Shown here: positions 1 to 7,282 of the stretch, piece after piece
How the letters are laid out: each line of letters opens with the position of its first letter
Numbering within the stretch: position 1 is the first letter of the stretch
NCBI GenBank assembly: GCA_003557605.1
Contig: PWNW01000144.1
Span: 1-8,261, forward strand
Length of the DNA: 8,261 nucleotides
From: Spirochaetaceae bacterium
GTDB taxonomy: Bacteria > Spirochaetota > Spirochaetia > PWKH01
Direction: 5' to 3'
Notes under the pieces: model-generated
Database searches by the model: none
What the model saw: the letters and a program-made list of their open reading frames with translations, nothing else
What the model was told of the DNA's origin: nothing
Translations under genes and position numbers: made by a program

Positions 1-1
1 G

Positions 2-121
2 CTTCCCTACCTGGCGACTATCGCAGTGCTGGTGCTGGTCACCTGGTGGGAGACCAAGGGCAAAAAGCGGCTCGGAGCCCCCGGTTCTCTCGGAGTGCCC
101 TATATGCGGGAGAATAAGTAG
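2..121 (+). CDS. C-terminal end of ABC transporter permease (simple sugar/nucleoside type), partial
   Basis: Only the last 39 residues lie in the window, in the frame that starts at base 2 and ends with TAG at 119-121. They begin with a hydrophobic stretch (LPYLATIAVLVLVTWW), the last membrane helix, and end in a basic cytoplasmic tail with RLGAPGSLGVPYMRE. The 'GAPxxLGxPYxRE' ending after a 'LPYLxTIxVL' helix is what I recall from inner-membrane permeases of the BMP-linked nucleoside/simple-sugar ABC transporters (BPL_transp_2 family, NupQ/YufQ-like). The domain is too short to assign a substrate. The DUF89 pseudogene follows 33 bp downstream on the same strand, so the two were probably co-transcribed. 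The family call rests on the tail motif alone. Confidence 0.62.
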   Translation, partial: LPYLATIAVLVLVTWWETKGKKRLGAPGSLGVPYMRENK

Positions 122-154
122 GCAAAGCTTCCGCATTATGCTGTTAAAGGGGGT

Positions 155-1038
155 ATGCAGACAAAACTTCAGTGTATCCCCTGTTTTTTTCAGCAGGTGC
201 TCCAGGCAGGCAGTCTTCTCAATGTATCCCCGGAAAAAACAAAATCACTGATGGATTCTGTGGGTTCCCGCTTCAGCAGCCATCCCCCGGAACACTGTCC
301 GCTAAAAATAGCTCGATTCATTCAGGCTCGGCTTGTTGAACTGACTGGGGACCGCGATCCCTACAGGGAGATCAAAGATCAAAGCAATGAGCTGGCAATG
401 CAGGAATTTGATCTCATAAAGGATTGGGTGAACGTTTCCGTTGATCCGCTGCTGACATCGGTAAAGCTGGCCTGCGCCGGCACCATCATCGATTACGGCA
501 TTGCCCGACAGATAGATCCGAAAAAAGAGATTTCGGACATTCTGCAGGAAGAAGACCAGTCCATCGCCCGGGAATCTCCCCATTTATTTGCCTGTGATGC
601 CTTCAGGAAAAAAACTGGACGCAGCCCGCACCCTTCTGTATATTGGGGATAATTGCGGAGAAATGATCTTTGACCGCGTTCTCCTTGAAACCATAGCTGA
701 GCGATATCCTTCGATGGATATCGCCTTCGGCGTCAGGGGGAAACCGATTCTCAACGACTGTCTCGCAGAAGATGCCTAGCTGGTGGGGGCTTGGTTCCAT
801 TGCATCTATTGCAGACACAGGAACATCCTCACCAGGGTTGGTGATGGAAGAAACGACCGAAACATTCCGGGAACAGTTTTTCCGTACTGATATGATCATC
901 AGCAAAGGGCAGGGAAACTATGAGGCCCTCTCCCAGCAGAAGGGACCGATATTCTTCCTGCTGATCACCAAATGCAGGGTCATTGCAGAGGAAACCGGCA
1001 GTTCAATGAGAGATATCCTTCTTATTGAGCAGCAGTAA
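155..1038 (+). pseudogene. DUF89 / ARMT1-like metal-dependent phosphatase, frame-disrupted
   Basis: Three reading frames, read in order, give one DUF89 (PF01937) protein of about 293 residues, the usual length for the short AF1104-like prokaryotic branch. Frame A (from ATG 155, with AAGGGGG just upstream) has the N-terminal CIPC pair (residues 8-11) and 'DPYREIKDQSN'. Frame B has the metal-site motif 'YIGDNCGEMIFDR' and 'RGKPILNDCLAEDA'. Frame C has 'SKGQGNYEALS' and 'IFFLLITKCRVIA', ending at TAA 1036-1038. The first break is at the A7 run 608-614; removing one A joins frames A and B exactly. The second lies at 774-789, where frame B meets TAG (777-779). Either one base too many before the TAG, or an extra G in the G5 run 785-789 plus a true nonsense codon, would account for it. 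The family acts on phosphorylated metabolites (damage-control phosphatases) using a divalent metal. As read, no full-length enzyme is made. Sequencing error at homopolymers is an alternative to real decay. Confidence 0.83.
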
Positions 1039-1050
1039 AAAAACTTTCCT

Positions 1051-2157
1051 TCAGGTTCGGTATTCCCGAATCCCCTCTTCATTCAATTCCAAACCGAGTC
1101 CGGGGAGATCCGGAATATGAAGGTACCCGTTCCTGGGTTGAGGGGGGTCCTTAAAAACCATTTCTGTAACTTCGTCAAAGGTCAGCAGCCGTTCCAGAAA
1201 CAGCCCGTTATCGGCGGAAGCCAGCAGATGCATATGCATATGCTCCATGGCATGGGGCGCTACGGCTATATTCCATGCCTGTGCCATGCCGATAATCTTC
1301 ATCAGTTCCGTAATTCCTCCGCATCTGGTGACGTCGCACTGCAGAATATCAACAGCCTGATGGATTAGTAGATCCCTCGCTCCGTACTTGGTGTACTCAT
1401 GTTCTCCGGTAGCAACCGGAATAGGTGATTTCGCTTTGAACTGAGCCAGCCCCGGAATATCATCAGCACAGACCGGCTCCTCCAGAAACTTTATCCCCAG
1501 TTCCTGCAGGCCCCAGGCTGCCGTGACAGCAGTTGAGGACTGCCAGACATTATTTGCGTCTACCATAATCTCAACCGCTTCACCGACAAAATCACGGAGG
1601 GCCCGTATACGCCTGATATCCTCCCGGGCATCCCTGCCCCCGTTCACCCCCACTTTCACTTTTATACTCCGGTATCCAAGCTGAAGCATCTCTGATGCTT
1701 CCTGAAGCAGTTCTTCAACCGAATACGAAGTCCAGCCTCCGCTGGCATAAATCGGAAGTTTCTCCCTGCGCCCGCCAAGCAGCCTGAACAAAGGAAGCTG
1801 CAGCAGCTTTCCCTTAATATCCCACAGAGCAATATCCACCGCGCTATAGGCGCAGTAGGCAAGCCCCTTTCTCCCTACTCCCCTCATGTAGTGAAAGGCT
1901 TCATACCAGAGAGATTCGGTCTCAAAGGGGTCCCTTCCTATGAGATTCGGAGCAATCCCCTTGAGAATCAGCTCCTTGACTGCCTCACCCCCGAATTCAT
2001 GGTAGGTCACCCCGATTCCGCTCACCCCTTGGTCAGTGGCAACCCTCACAACCGCCAAACCCACAGAAGTTACCCTTCTTGTAGCATCTGCTATGCCCCT
2101 GGGCACAGGCATCGATACAAGATCTACCGCAATATCTTCTATCCGCACATTCATCAT
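1051..2157 (-). CDS. Mandelate racemase/muconate lactonizing family enzyme (acid-sugar dehydratase or cycloisomerase)
   Basis: A 368-residue enolase-superfamily protein with an intact catalytic set. The N-terminal capping domain covers about residues 1-125. The barrel carries KVK (K166/K168), metal ligands D200, E226 (in EEP) and E252 (in GEHE), the D275/H302 dyad, and E322. From memory of mandelate racemase (K164/K166, D195, E221, E247, D270, H297, E317), the barrel residues sit at a near-constant offset, which supports a mandelate-racemase-type acid-base pair. These enzymes abstract the proton alpha to a carboxylate. Most members next to sugar transporters dehydrate aldonic or aldaric acids to 2-keto-3-deoxy acids; some are cycloisomerases. 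The substrate cannot be read from sequence. The start at 2157 is chosen because GGAGG (2165-2169) lies 7 nt upstream; in-frame starts at 2184, 2181 and 2163 are upstream of or too close to it. It is the last gene of the minus-strand cluster, 28 bp after the MalG-like permease. Cytoplasmic. Confidence 0.9.
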   Translation of the reverse strand: MMNVRIEDIAVDLVSMPVPRGIADATRRVTSVGLAVVRVATDQGVSGIGVTYHEFGGEAVKELILKGIAPNLIGRDPFETESLWYEAFHYMRGVGRKGLAYCAYSAVDIALWDIKGKLLQLPLFRLLGGRREKLPIYASGGWTSYSVEELLQEASEMLQLGYRSIKVKVGVNGGRDAREDIRRIRALRDFVGEAVEIMVDANNVWQSSTAVTAAWGLQELGIKFLEEPVCADDIPGLAQFKAKSPIPVATGEHEYTKYGARDLLIHQAVDILQCDVTRCGGITELMKIIGMAQAWNIAVAPHAMEHMHMHLLASADNGLFLERLLTFDEVTEMVFKDPPQPRNGYLHIPDLPGLGLELNEEGIREYRT

Positions 2158-2164
2158 GAACATT

Positions 2165-2169
2165 CCTCC
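2165..2169 (-). promoter_or_regulatory. Ribosome binding site that sets the dehydratase start
   Basis: The minus strand reads GGAGG here, followed by AATGTTC and then ATG at 2157-2155. The spacing of 7 nt favours 2157. The ATG at 2163 would have only 1 nt of spacing, and the GTG at 2184 lies upstream of the site. Confidence 0.6.
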
Positions 2170-2185
2170 GCAGGCCGGCATCACC

Positions 2186-3034
2186 TCAGCTTTTTATCGC
2201 CCCGGCAGTCATCCCGCTGATCAGCCGTTTCTGAATGAAAAAGAACAGGATGATTACCGGCAGGGCACTGACAACACTTCCAGCCGTCAGCAACTCCCAG
2301 GCTATTTCATGCTGTCCTACCATCCGCTGCAGGGCCACGGGAATAGTCTGCACACTTCGCCCGGTCAGTACGGAAGCAAATACGAACTCATTCCAGGCGG
2401 TAATAAAAATATAAATTCCCGTTGCCACAATTCCCGGCATAGCAATGGGTATGACAATACGTATCATCGCCTGGAATCGATTGCAGCCGTCAATCTGAGC
2501 CTGCTCATCCAGGCTCTTCGGAATAGCATTGAAAAAACTGGTCATCATCCATGTCGAAAAGGGGATCGTAAAGGTTGCATAAGCCAATACCAGGGCAAGA
2601 TAGGTATCGGTTATGCCCATTCTGCCCATAATCCAGAACAGCGGTATCAACAGAAGCACCACAGGAAACATGTTTATCACCAGGAACTGGAGCATAAAAT
2701 ATTTCCTTCCGGGAAAACGGAAACGGGAGAAGCTGAAACTTGCCGTCAGGCTCAGGGAAAGGCCGAATAACATGGCAAAGGTGGCAACAACCATGCTGTC
2801 CACAAGATTCTGAAGAAAATTGATCCGGTCAAAAAGCCTCACATAGTTGAATATCGTAGGAGATTCAGGAAAATACCGGATTGCTTCACCCGCCTGTACC
2901 CGCATTCCTCCCGGAGGACTGATGGAGGTAATAAAACTCCAGATATAGGGACCGATTGCAAACAGAGTGATCACCAGTACAGGAAGATGCAGAGTGAACA
3001 GCCGTTTAATTGAGTTTCTTTCTTCATATCCCAT
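2186..3034 (-). CDS. CUT1-family sugar ABC transporter permease, MalG-like
   Basis: A 282-residue inner-membrane permease with about six membrane helices: one near residues 12-34, then a periplasmic loop, then helices around 75-95, 108-131, 137-160, 199-220 and 251-275. The cytoplasmic coupling loop carries the EAA motif at about 177-200 (E177, G183, P196), in which 'EQAQIDGCNRF' precedes 'IRIVIPIAMPG'. This is the site that docks on the ATPase. The short N-terminus and overall length match the MalG/LacG-type partner. The reading frame extends upstream inside the previous gene, but I take ATG 3034 as the start: it overlaps the MalF-like permease stop by one base (TAATG) and has GGAGG at 3045-3049. 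The overlap implies translational coupling and roughly equal amounts of the two permeases. Substrate is inferred only from context (a sugar or acid sugar). Confidence 0.92.
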   Translation of the reverse strand: MGYEERNSIKRLFTLHLPVLVITLFAIGPYIWSFITSISPPGGMRVQAGEAIRYFPESPTIFNYVRLFDRINFLQNLVDSMVVATFAMLFGLSLSLTASFSFSRFRFPGRKYFMLQFLVINMFPVVLLLIPLFWIMGRMGITDTYLALVLAYATFTIPFSTWMMTSFFNAIPKSLDEQAQIDGCNRFQAMIRIVIPIAMPGIVATGIYIFITAWNEFVFASVLTGRSVQTIPVALQRMVGQHEIAWELLTAGSVVSALPVIILFFFIQKRLISGMTAGAIKS

Positions 3035-3930
3035 TAGTGCAGATCCTCCGTTCTCATTACTCGAATCACATATGCCGCAATAAGCATCACCAGAATAATG
3101 GTGAGATACACCGCAAGGGTAGAGGCATATCCGAAATCGAGACCACTGTATGCTCTGATGTAGGAATACAGGGGCAAGGTATAAGTGGAGTACCCCGGTC
3201 CTCCCCCGGTCATAATGAAGATGATATCCAGGGAATTGGCAACCCAAATCGTCCTCAGGAGCACCGCAGTCAGCAGGATCGGCATCACCAAGGGAAGCGT
3301 AATCCGGTAGAATTTCTGGTGCACCTTCGCACCGTCTACTTCAGCTACCTCATAGAGTTCCTGGGGGATCGCCTGGAGCCCCGCAAGGATCATGACGGAA
3401 AAAAAGGGAAACCCCTGCCACATGAGGGCTATCATCACCGACGGCAGTGCAGAACTGCTCCGTGCAAGCCAGGGGACATATTCATTCAGAAATCCCAGCC
3501 TCACCAGCAGATCATTGATGACTCCGGTATTTCCATCGAGCATAAACCTCCACATTAACGCAGTAATTACGCTTGGAGTCACCCAGGGAATGAGTATAAG
3601 AGAACGGGCAATGCCCCTCCACCAGAACCGGCGGTTCAAGAAAAGCGCAGTGATGAATCCCAGAAGCACCTGCAGGGCAATTACCCCAATTACCCAGATA
3701 AAGGTATTGCGAACTGAAAGCCAGAAAATTTCATCCCCAAGGGCCCTTCGGTAGTTCTGCAGAGCAACAAATGCATGATCCTGAGGCCGGTAAAGCACAT
3801 AATTCATAAAGCTTAGTCCAAGAGCGAAGAGCATTGGGACAAGAATTATGAGGGTAGCTCCTATGAGGGCTGGCGATAATAGCGAATAAGGGTACAGATC
3901 TCTTTTCCGCTTATAATGCTGATTCGACAT
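3034..3930 (-). CDS. CUT1-family sugar ABC transporter permease, MalF-like
   Basis: A 298-residue inner-membrane permease in its preferred form. It has a basic N-terminus (HYKRKR), a first helix 'LLSPALIGATLIILVPMLF', further helices around 74-98, 108-128, 163-187, 211-235 and 269-291, and the EAA coupling motif at about 192-217 (E194, A196, G200, P213). The segment 'TGGGPGYSTYTLPLYSYI' at 241-258 is a hallmark of MalF/UgpA-type subunits. It forms the translocation pore with the MalG-like partner. The frame stays open to an ATG at 4020, which would add 30 residues, but that ATG falls in the loop of the 3999-4035 hairpin and has no spaced ribosome site. ATG 3930 gives the normal short N-terminus, though its ribosome site (GGAAGTGAG region, about 9 nt upstream) is only fair. 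It follows the solute-binding protein gene by about 137 bp. Confidence 0.9.
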   Translation of the reverse strand: MSNQHYKRKRDLYPYSLLSPALIGATLIILVPMLFALGLSFMNYVLYRPQDHAFVALQNYRRALGDEIFWLSVRNTFIWVIGVIALQVLLGFITALFLNRRFWWRGIARSLILIPWVTPSVITALMWRFMLDGNTGVINDLLVRLGFLNEYVPWLARSSSALPSVMIALMWQGFPFFSVMILAGLQAIPQELYEVAEVDGAKVHQKFYRITLPLVMPILLTAVLLRTIWVANSLDIIFIMTGGGPGYSTYTLPLYSYIRAYSGLDFGYASTLAVYLTIILVMLIAAYVIRVMRTEDLH

Positions 3931-3994
3931 ATCTGCGTTCTCACTTCCGCCTCTCTCAATTAGGCGTGATTCTTTTTTTCCCTTCAATACGGGT

Positions 3995-4035
3995 AAAACG
4001 GCCTGGCTTCGGGACTTCATCCTTCAGCCAGGCCG
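3995..4035 (-). terminator. Terminator-like hairpin between solute-binding protein and permease genes (probable attenuator)
   Basis: On the minus strand a perfect 10-bp stem (CGGCCTGGCT paired with AGCCAGGCCG; arms 4026-4035 and 3999-4008) encloses a 17-nt loop and is followed at once by TTTTA (3998-3994). It lies 33 nt after the solute-binding protein stop, upstream of the two permease genes. A short U tract after a GC-rich stem fits partial intrinsic termination. Leaky terminators after the binding-protein gene are a known way to keep binding protein in excess over membrane subunits. The loop is larger than in a typical terminator, so it could instead protect the upstream mRNA from 3' exonucleases. 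Confidence 0.68.
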
Positions 4036-4067
4036 GTAATCTCATCTACCTTCGGTAAGCAGATAAT

Positions 4068-5294
4068 TTAATCTCGGAAATGATTCGCTAGATTTCTCAT
4101 CATCTGCTCACTGGTTATCTCTCCCTGAAACGCCCGCTGCATCTCTGCAGGCCAAGTACTTTCCACAAACTCTGCGATCCGCGGATGCGGCGGCAATATC
4201 TGAGCAAATGGAGTAGAATCCAGGGTTGCTTCCAGGAATCGGTTGATGTCACCGTAGTCTACGTCTTCATTGCTCTTGTTGATCGACACCTGACCGCTGA
4301 TGTCATTCCACATCTGGTTGTACTCAGCGGTTGCGAGAAAGGAAATCCATTTCCATGCAGCATCCTGGGTTGCCTGGTCCCGTGCGAGTATTGCGGTCTG
4401 CTCATCCCCGAAGGATGTCCAGCGGTCGACGGTTCCTGCAGGCACAGGGAAGGCGGAGATATCCTCACCAAACTGGTTGTGCATCTGCTGGGCGCTTCCA
4501 ATATGATGGATCGTCATAGCAGTTCTTCCAGTCAGCATGTTGTCGATGACCTCAACAAACCCGTCAGCCGGGGTTGTCGGAGGGCTCACCTGGTGTTCAT
4601 GATACAAATCGATATACCACTGGTTCGCCTCAACTGCCTCAGGGGAGTCCAGTACTACATTGCCCTGGTCATCAAAAAACTCAGCTCCGCTGGAAAGCAC
4701 AAAGGACCCCCAGTAATCATGGCCGCCTCGGGCACCGCGGATTCCGAATCCGTACATGTTTTCCTTTTCTTCGGTAATAGTCCTGGCGACGTCAAGGAAA
4801 GCTTCCTTCGTCTCAGGAATTTCAAGTCCCAGCTCATCAAAAACATCGACCCGGTAGTACATGTAGAGAATAACCATTTGCAGCGGCAGATAGTACTGAT
4901 TTCCGTCGGAATGCATGGTAAGCTCCCATAGATCATCCAGGACGTCATCATATCCGTCCCAGTCAGCTAGGTAGCCATCCAGGGGCTGGAGGGCGTTCAT
5001 CTCTACCAGCTGAGGCTGCCACCACAGCTTCACCTGTGCCGCATCAGGGGGATTCCCTGCTGCAACCGCTGTGATCAGATCATCATGGAATGAACCCCAG
5101 GGAACATGGACCGCATCAATTCGTATATCAGGGTTTTCCGCCTCAAACAAATCAATCAGTTCGTCCAGATTCTGTTCGGGATCATCAAGATGATACCAGA
5201 ATTCAACGGTCTGCACCTCTTCACGTGCTCCCGCACCGAACAGCAAGCCGCCGGTGACTACAGCAAGAATCAACAGCATCGTCAGTTTTTTCAT
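4068..5294 (-). CDS. CUT1 ABC transporter extracellular solute-binding protein (family 1)
   Basis: A 408-residue periplasmic sugar-binding protein. Residues 1-23 form a signal peptide: MKK, a hydrophobic core, then GAGA before the acidic REE. There is no lipobox cysteine, so I expect signal peptidase I cleavage after about residue 23. The mature part has the SBP_bac_1 (PF01547) pattern: 'VEFWYHLDDPE' as the first strand, 'LIDLFEAENPDIRID' (about 46-60), 'AVAAGNPPDA' (76-85), and the hinge region 'YYLPLQMVILYMYYRVDVF' (134-152) before 'GLEIPET'. It is rich in Trp and acidic residues, as is common for carbohydrate binders. AAGGAGGT (5301-5308) sits 6 nt upstream of ATG 5294, an excellent ribosome site. 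It should deliver substrate to the two permeases encoded downstream. No ATP-binding subunit is in the window. Strong hairpins flank the gene on both sides, suggesting a separately tuned transcript level. Confidence 0.94.
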   Translation of the reverse strand: MKKLTMLLILAVVTGGLLFGAGAREEVQTVEFWYHLDDPEQNLDELIDLFEAENPDIRIDAVHVPWGSFHDDLITAVAAGNPPDAAQVKLWWQPQLVEMNALQPLDGYLADWDGYDDVLDDLWELTMHSDGNQYYLPLQMVILYMYYRVDVFDELGLEIPETKEAFLDVARTITEEKENMYGFGIRGARGGHDYWGSFVLSSGAEFFDDQGNVVLDSPEAVEANQWYIDLYHEHQVSPPTTPADGFVEVIDNMLTGRTAMTIHHIGSAQQMHNQFGEDISAFPVPAGTVDRWTSFGDEQTAILARDQATQDAAWKWISFLATAEYNQMWNDISGQVSINKSNEDVDYGDINRFLEATLDSTPFAQILPPHPRIAEFVESTWPAEMQRAFQGEITSEQMMRNLANHFRD

Positions 5295-5332
5295 GTCCTT
5301 ACCTCCTTCAGGTATATAAACATATTCATCAA

Positions 5333-5368
5333 ATCTCAGAACTGCTGTTCAGACAGCAGCTTTGAGAT
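5333..5368 (-). promoter_or_regulatory. Strong hairpin between split transketolase and solute-binding protein genes
   Basis: An interrupted inverted repeat. The outer 6-bp arms ATCTCA/TGAGAT (5363-5368 with 5333-5338) and inner 7-bp arms CTGCTGT/ACAGCAG (5353-5359 with 5342-5348) close a 4-nt loop. They are joined by one mismatch, an A-U and a G-U pair. It sits in the 81-bp gap, 7 nt after the transketolase stop and about 24 nt before the ribosome site of the next gene. No proper T run follows on either strand (minus strand: TTGATG), so it is not a classic terminator. A processing or stability element protecting either mRNA part is more likely. I see no convincing promoter in this gap. Confidence 0.55.
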
Positions 5369-5375
5369 AATCCCC

Positions 5376-6338
5376 TTATTTTCCAGATATCGACTGTTTT
5401 CTGGCAACCGCCTGTCTTGCCGCATCGGCAATTCGAGGCACCGTCAGTCCGTAATACCCCAGTACCTCCTCAGTATCTCCTGATTCACCAAACACATCCT
5501 GCACCCCGATACTTTCTACGGGAACAGGATAATTGCGTGCCGAACACTCCGACACGGCACCCCCAAGGCCGCCAAGCACAGTATGTTCTTCCACGGTAAC
5601 CGCTGCTCCGCAGGTTTTCAGCACATGAAGCACCCCCTCGGTATCAAAGGGCTTCAGGGTGTGAACATTGATCACCGCCGCATTCATCCCTTCACCGGCA
5701 AGGATTCTCGCTGCCTCCAAAGCCCGGGAGACCATGATGCCATTAGCAAGTATGGCAACATCTGATCCTTCCCGCAGGCTCTGGATTTTACCAATGTTGA
5801 ATTCATCTGTTTCGGATGTAATCACCTGTTCGTCCACCCGTCCTACCCGCATATAGATCGGACCATCGTATTCAGCTGCGGCAAACACCGCATGATACGT
5901 CTGCCTTGCGTCGCAGGGAGCAAGTACGGTCATGCCGGGAATGAGTCGCATCAGTCCGAGGTCCTCATAGGCCTGATGGGTTGCTCCGTCAGCGCCGATG
6001 GTCACACCGCCGTGGCTTGCCACGATCTTCACATTTGCCCGTGCATAGGCCGCTGAAACCCTCATGGGTTGATGGGCTAAGCTGGCGGCAAAGATGGCAA
6101 AGGTCGTAGCAAAGGGAATCAGTCCGTTCAGGGCCATTCCAGATGCTGTCCCGATCATTTCATTTTCAGAAATCCCCATCTGAAAGAATCGCTCTGGAAA
6201 CTTTCGGGCAAACCAGTGCACCCGAGTCGGCTCTGATACATCCGCAGAAAGTGCTACAACCCGCTGATTCTGCTCCCCTAGTTCGAGCAGCGCCTGTCCA
6301 AATCCATCCCTCATTGAAACCGGTGTGTCAAAATTCAT
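5376..6338 (-). CDS. Transketolase, C-terminal (pyrimidine-binding and C) subunit of a split enzyme
   Basis: A 320-residue subunit with the two C-terminal transketolase domains. The Transket_pyr domain covers about residues 5-170. It contains 'QMGISENEMIGTASGMAL' (53-70), where E58 matches the glutamate that activates the thiamine pyrophosphate (TPP) aminopyrimidine, and 'DGATHQAYEDLGLMR' (117-131), a substrate/TPP-site motif with H121. The Transketolase_C domain covers about 190-310 and has 'EEHTVLGGLGG' at 251-261. With the N-terminal subunit it forms a TPP enzyme that transfers a two-carbon ketol unit from a ketose to an aldose. ATG 6338 overlaps the N-subunit stop by four bases (ATGA), a sign of translational coupling and a fixed subunit ratio. 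The pair together is about 608 residues, slightly shorter than single-chain transketolases. Placement with a sugar transporter and an acid-sugar enzyme points to a specialised catabolic role, not the housekeeping pentose phosphate enzyme; that is inference. Confidence 0.93.
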   Translation of the reverse strand: MNFDTPVSMRDGFGQALLELGEQNQRVVALSADVSEPTRVHWFARKFPERFFQMGISENEMIGTASGMALNGLIPFATTFAIFAASLAHQPMRVSAAYARANVKIVASHGGVTIGADGATHQAYEDLGLMRLIPGMTVLAPCDARQTYHAVFAAAEYDGPIYMRVGRVDEQVITSETDEFNIGKIQSLREGSDVAILANGIMVSRALEAARILAGEGMNAAVINVHTLKPFDTEGVLHVLKTCGAAVTVEEHTVLGGLGGAVSECSARNYPVPVESIGVQDVFGESGDTEEVLGYYGLTVPRIADAARQAVARKQSISGK

Positions 6339-7201
6339 ACTGCCTGTTCTCCATCAATCAAAAAGTCGTCAAATTTTGCCGAACTCCCGATAGATTCCAG
6401 TGCTTCCTGCGCCTGCTGCAGGGAAATGCTGCCGCCGTGCCACGTGAATTTATCCTCCATGAAGGGCACACCCTTCCCCATTACCGTGTCGGCAATCACC
6501 GCCTTCGGCTTCCCCGTAACTTCCCGAGCTTGCTGAAGGGCTCCGGCGATATCATCCACTCGGTGACCGTCGATCCGCTGCACATGCCAGCCGAATGACT
6601 TAAATTTGTCAGCAAGGGGTTCGAGGCTCTTCACCTTCGCCACCGCTTCGTCAAGCTGCAGCCGGTTATAGCTTACAATCAGCACCAGATTATCCACATG
6701 GTGCTGAGCTGCAGAAAGCAGCGATTCCCATACGATTCCTTCCTGGATTTCACCGTCTCCGACAATGCAGTACACATGGCCCTCTGACCCGAGCAGTCTA
6801 TTTGCCTGGGCAATTCCCTTTGCCACTGGCACTCCCTGCCCCAAAGGACCGCTTGAATTTTCGACTATTCCCGGCAGCTTGGTTCGCGACGGGTGGCCAG
6901 AAAGTCTGGTGCCGAATCTCCTGAAGGAAGCAAGTTCTCCCAGAGGCAGATAACCGAACCGCGCAAGGACTGAATACAAGGAGGCACAGATATGCCCGTT
7001 GCTGAGCACCAGTCGGTCTCTGTGGAAATCAGTCGGATTGTTCGGATCATGCCGCATGATCCGCCCGTACAATACAGCAAACAATTCAGCAGCCCCGAGA
7101 GACCCTCCCGGATGCCCTGATCCTGCATGATAGATCATTCGGATAACATCCCTGCGGATCTGTCTAGCCAAGTCCTCAAGATTTTCAGTCATTCCCTCCA
7201 T
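6335..7201 (-). CDS. Transketolase, N-terminal (TPP pyrophosphate-binding) subunit of a split enzyme
   Basis: A 288-residue subunit with the Transketolase_N domain. Visible motifs are 'AGSGHPGGSLGAAEL' (26-40, with H30), 'LSNGHICASLY' (66-76, with H70), 'SGHPSRTKLPGIVENSSGPLG' in part (GHP at 102-104), 'GPLGQG' (118-123), the TPP/Mg2+ motif starting at GDG (148-150) and ending at N179 in 'SYNRLQLD', and 'WHGG' (254-257). The position where many split transketolases have Asp before the Tyr-Asn pair is Ser here (S177). This is a modest variation outside the metal ligands. ATG 7201 is chosen because GGAG (7209-7212) lies 7 nt upstream; the next ATG, at 7192, overlaps a second GGAGG too closely. 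The gene follows the GntR regulator by 81 bp with no clear promoter or terminator between, and overlaps the C-terminal subunit by ATGA. Cytoplasmic, working as a heteromer with that subunit. Confidence 0.94.
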   Translation of the reverse strand: MEGMTENLEDLARQIRRDVIRMIYHAGSGHPGGSLGAAELFAVLYGRIMRHDPNNPTDFHRDRLVLSNGHICASLYSVLARFGYLPLGELASFRRFGTRLSGHPSRTKLPGIVENSSGPLGQGVPVAKGIAQANRLLGSEGHVYCIVGDGEIQEGIVWESLLSAAQHHVDNLVLIVSYNRLQLDEAVAKVKSLEPLADKFKSFGWHVQRIDGHRVDDIAGALQQAREVTGKPKAVIADTVMGKGVPFMEDKFTWHGGSISLQQAQEALESIGSSAKFDDFLIDGEQAV

Positions 7202-7282
7202 GACTCAACTCCATGTTTATATATTTCCTGCAGCTGAGGCTGCTGGTTACGGTACATCCAATGTTCAGACATCCCGGTCCTG

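Noticed and set aside
1037..1080. Possible terminator on the minus strand at the convergent junction (TTCGG/CCGAA stem and a T7 run)
   Set aside because: The stem is only 5 bp, sits inside coding sequence, and is 10 nt away from the T run, so it is not a credible intrinsic terminator.
1219..1252. Repetitive-looking ATGCATATG repeat in the dehydratase gene
   Set aside because: It encodes the HAMEHMHMH active-site loop in frame; the repetition follows from His and Met codons.
2036..2770. Long plus-strand open frame opposite the MalG-like permease and dehydratase start
   Set aside because: It spans the junction of two well-supported minus-strand genes, and its Gln/His/Ser-rich translation resembles an antisense shadow.
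4185..4931. Long open frame on the plus strand opposite the solute-binding protein gene
   Set aside because: It is antisense to an obvious gene, shows no recognisable motif or ribosome site, and has the composition expected of a complementary-strand shadow.
5313..7223. TATATAAACAT at 5313-5323 and inverted at 7213-7223, near two gene starts
   Set aside because: Eleven A/T-rich bases with no promoter spacing and different positions relative to the genes; chance is adequate.
7243..7259. Possible extra regulator half-site, TGGTTACGGTACATCCA region, upstream of the transketolase N subunit
   Set aside because: Only the CTGGTTA half matches; the other half is not a proper inverted copy and there is no promoter beside it.
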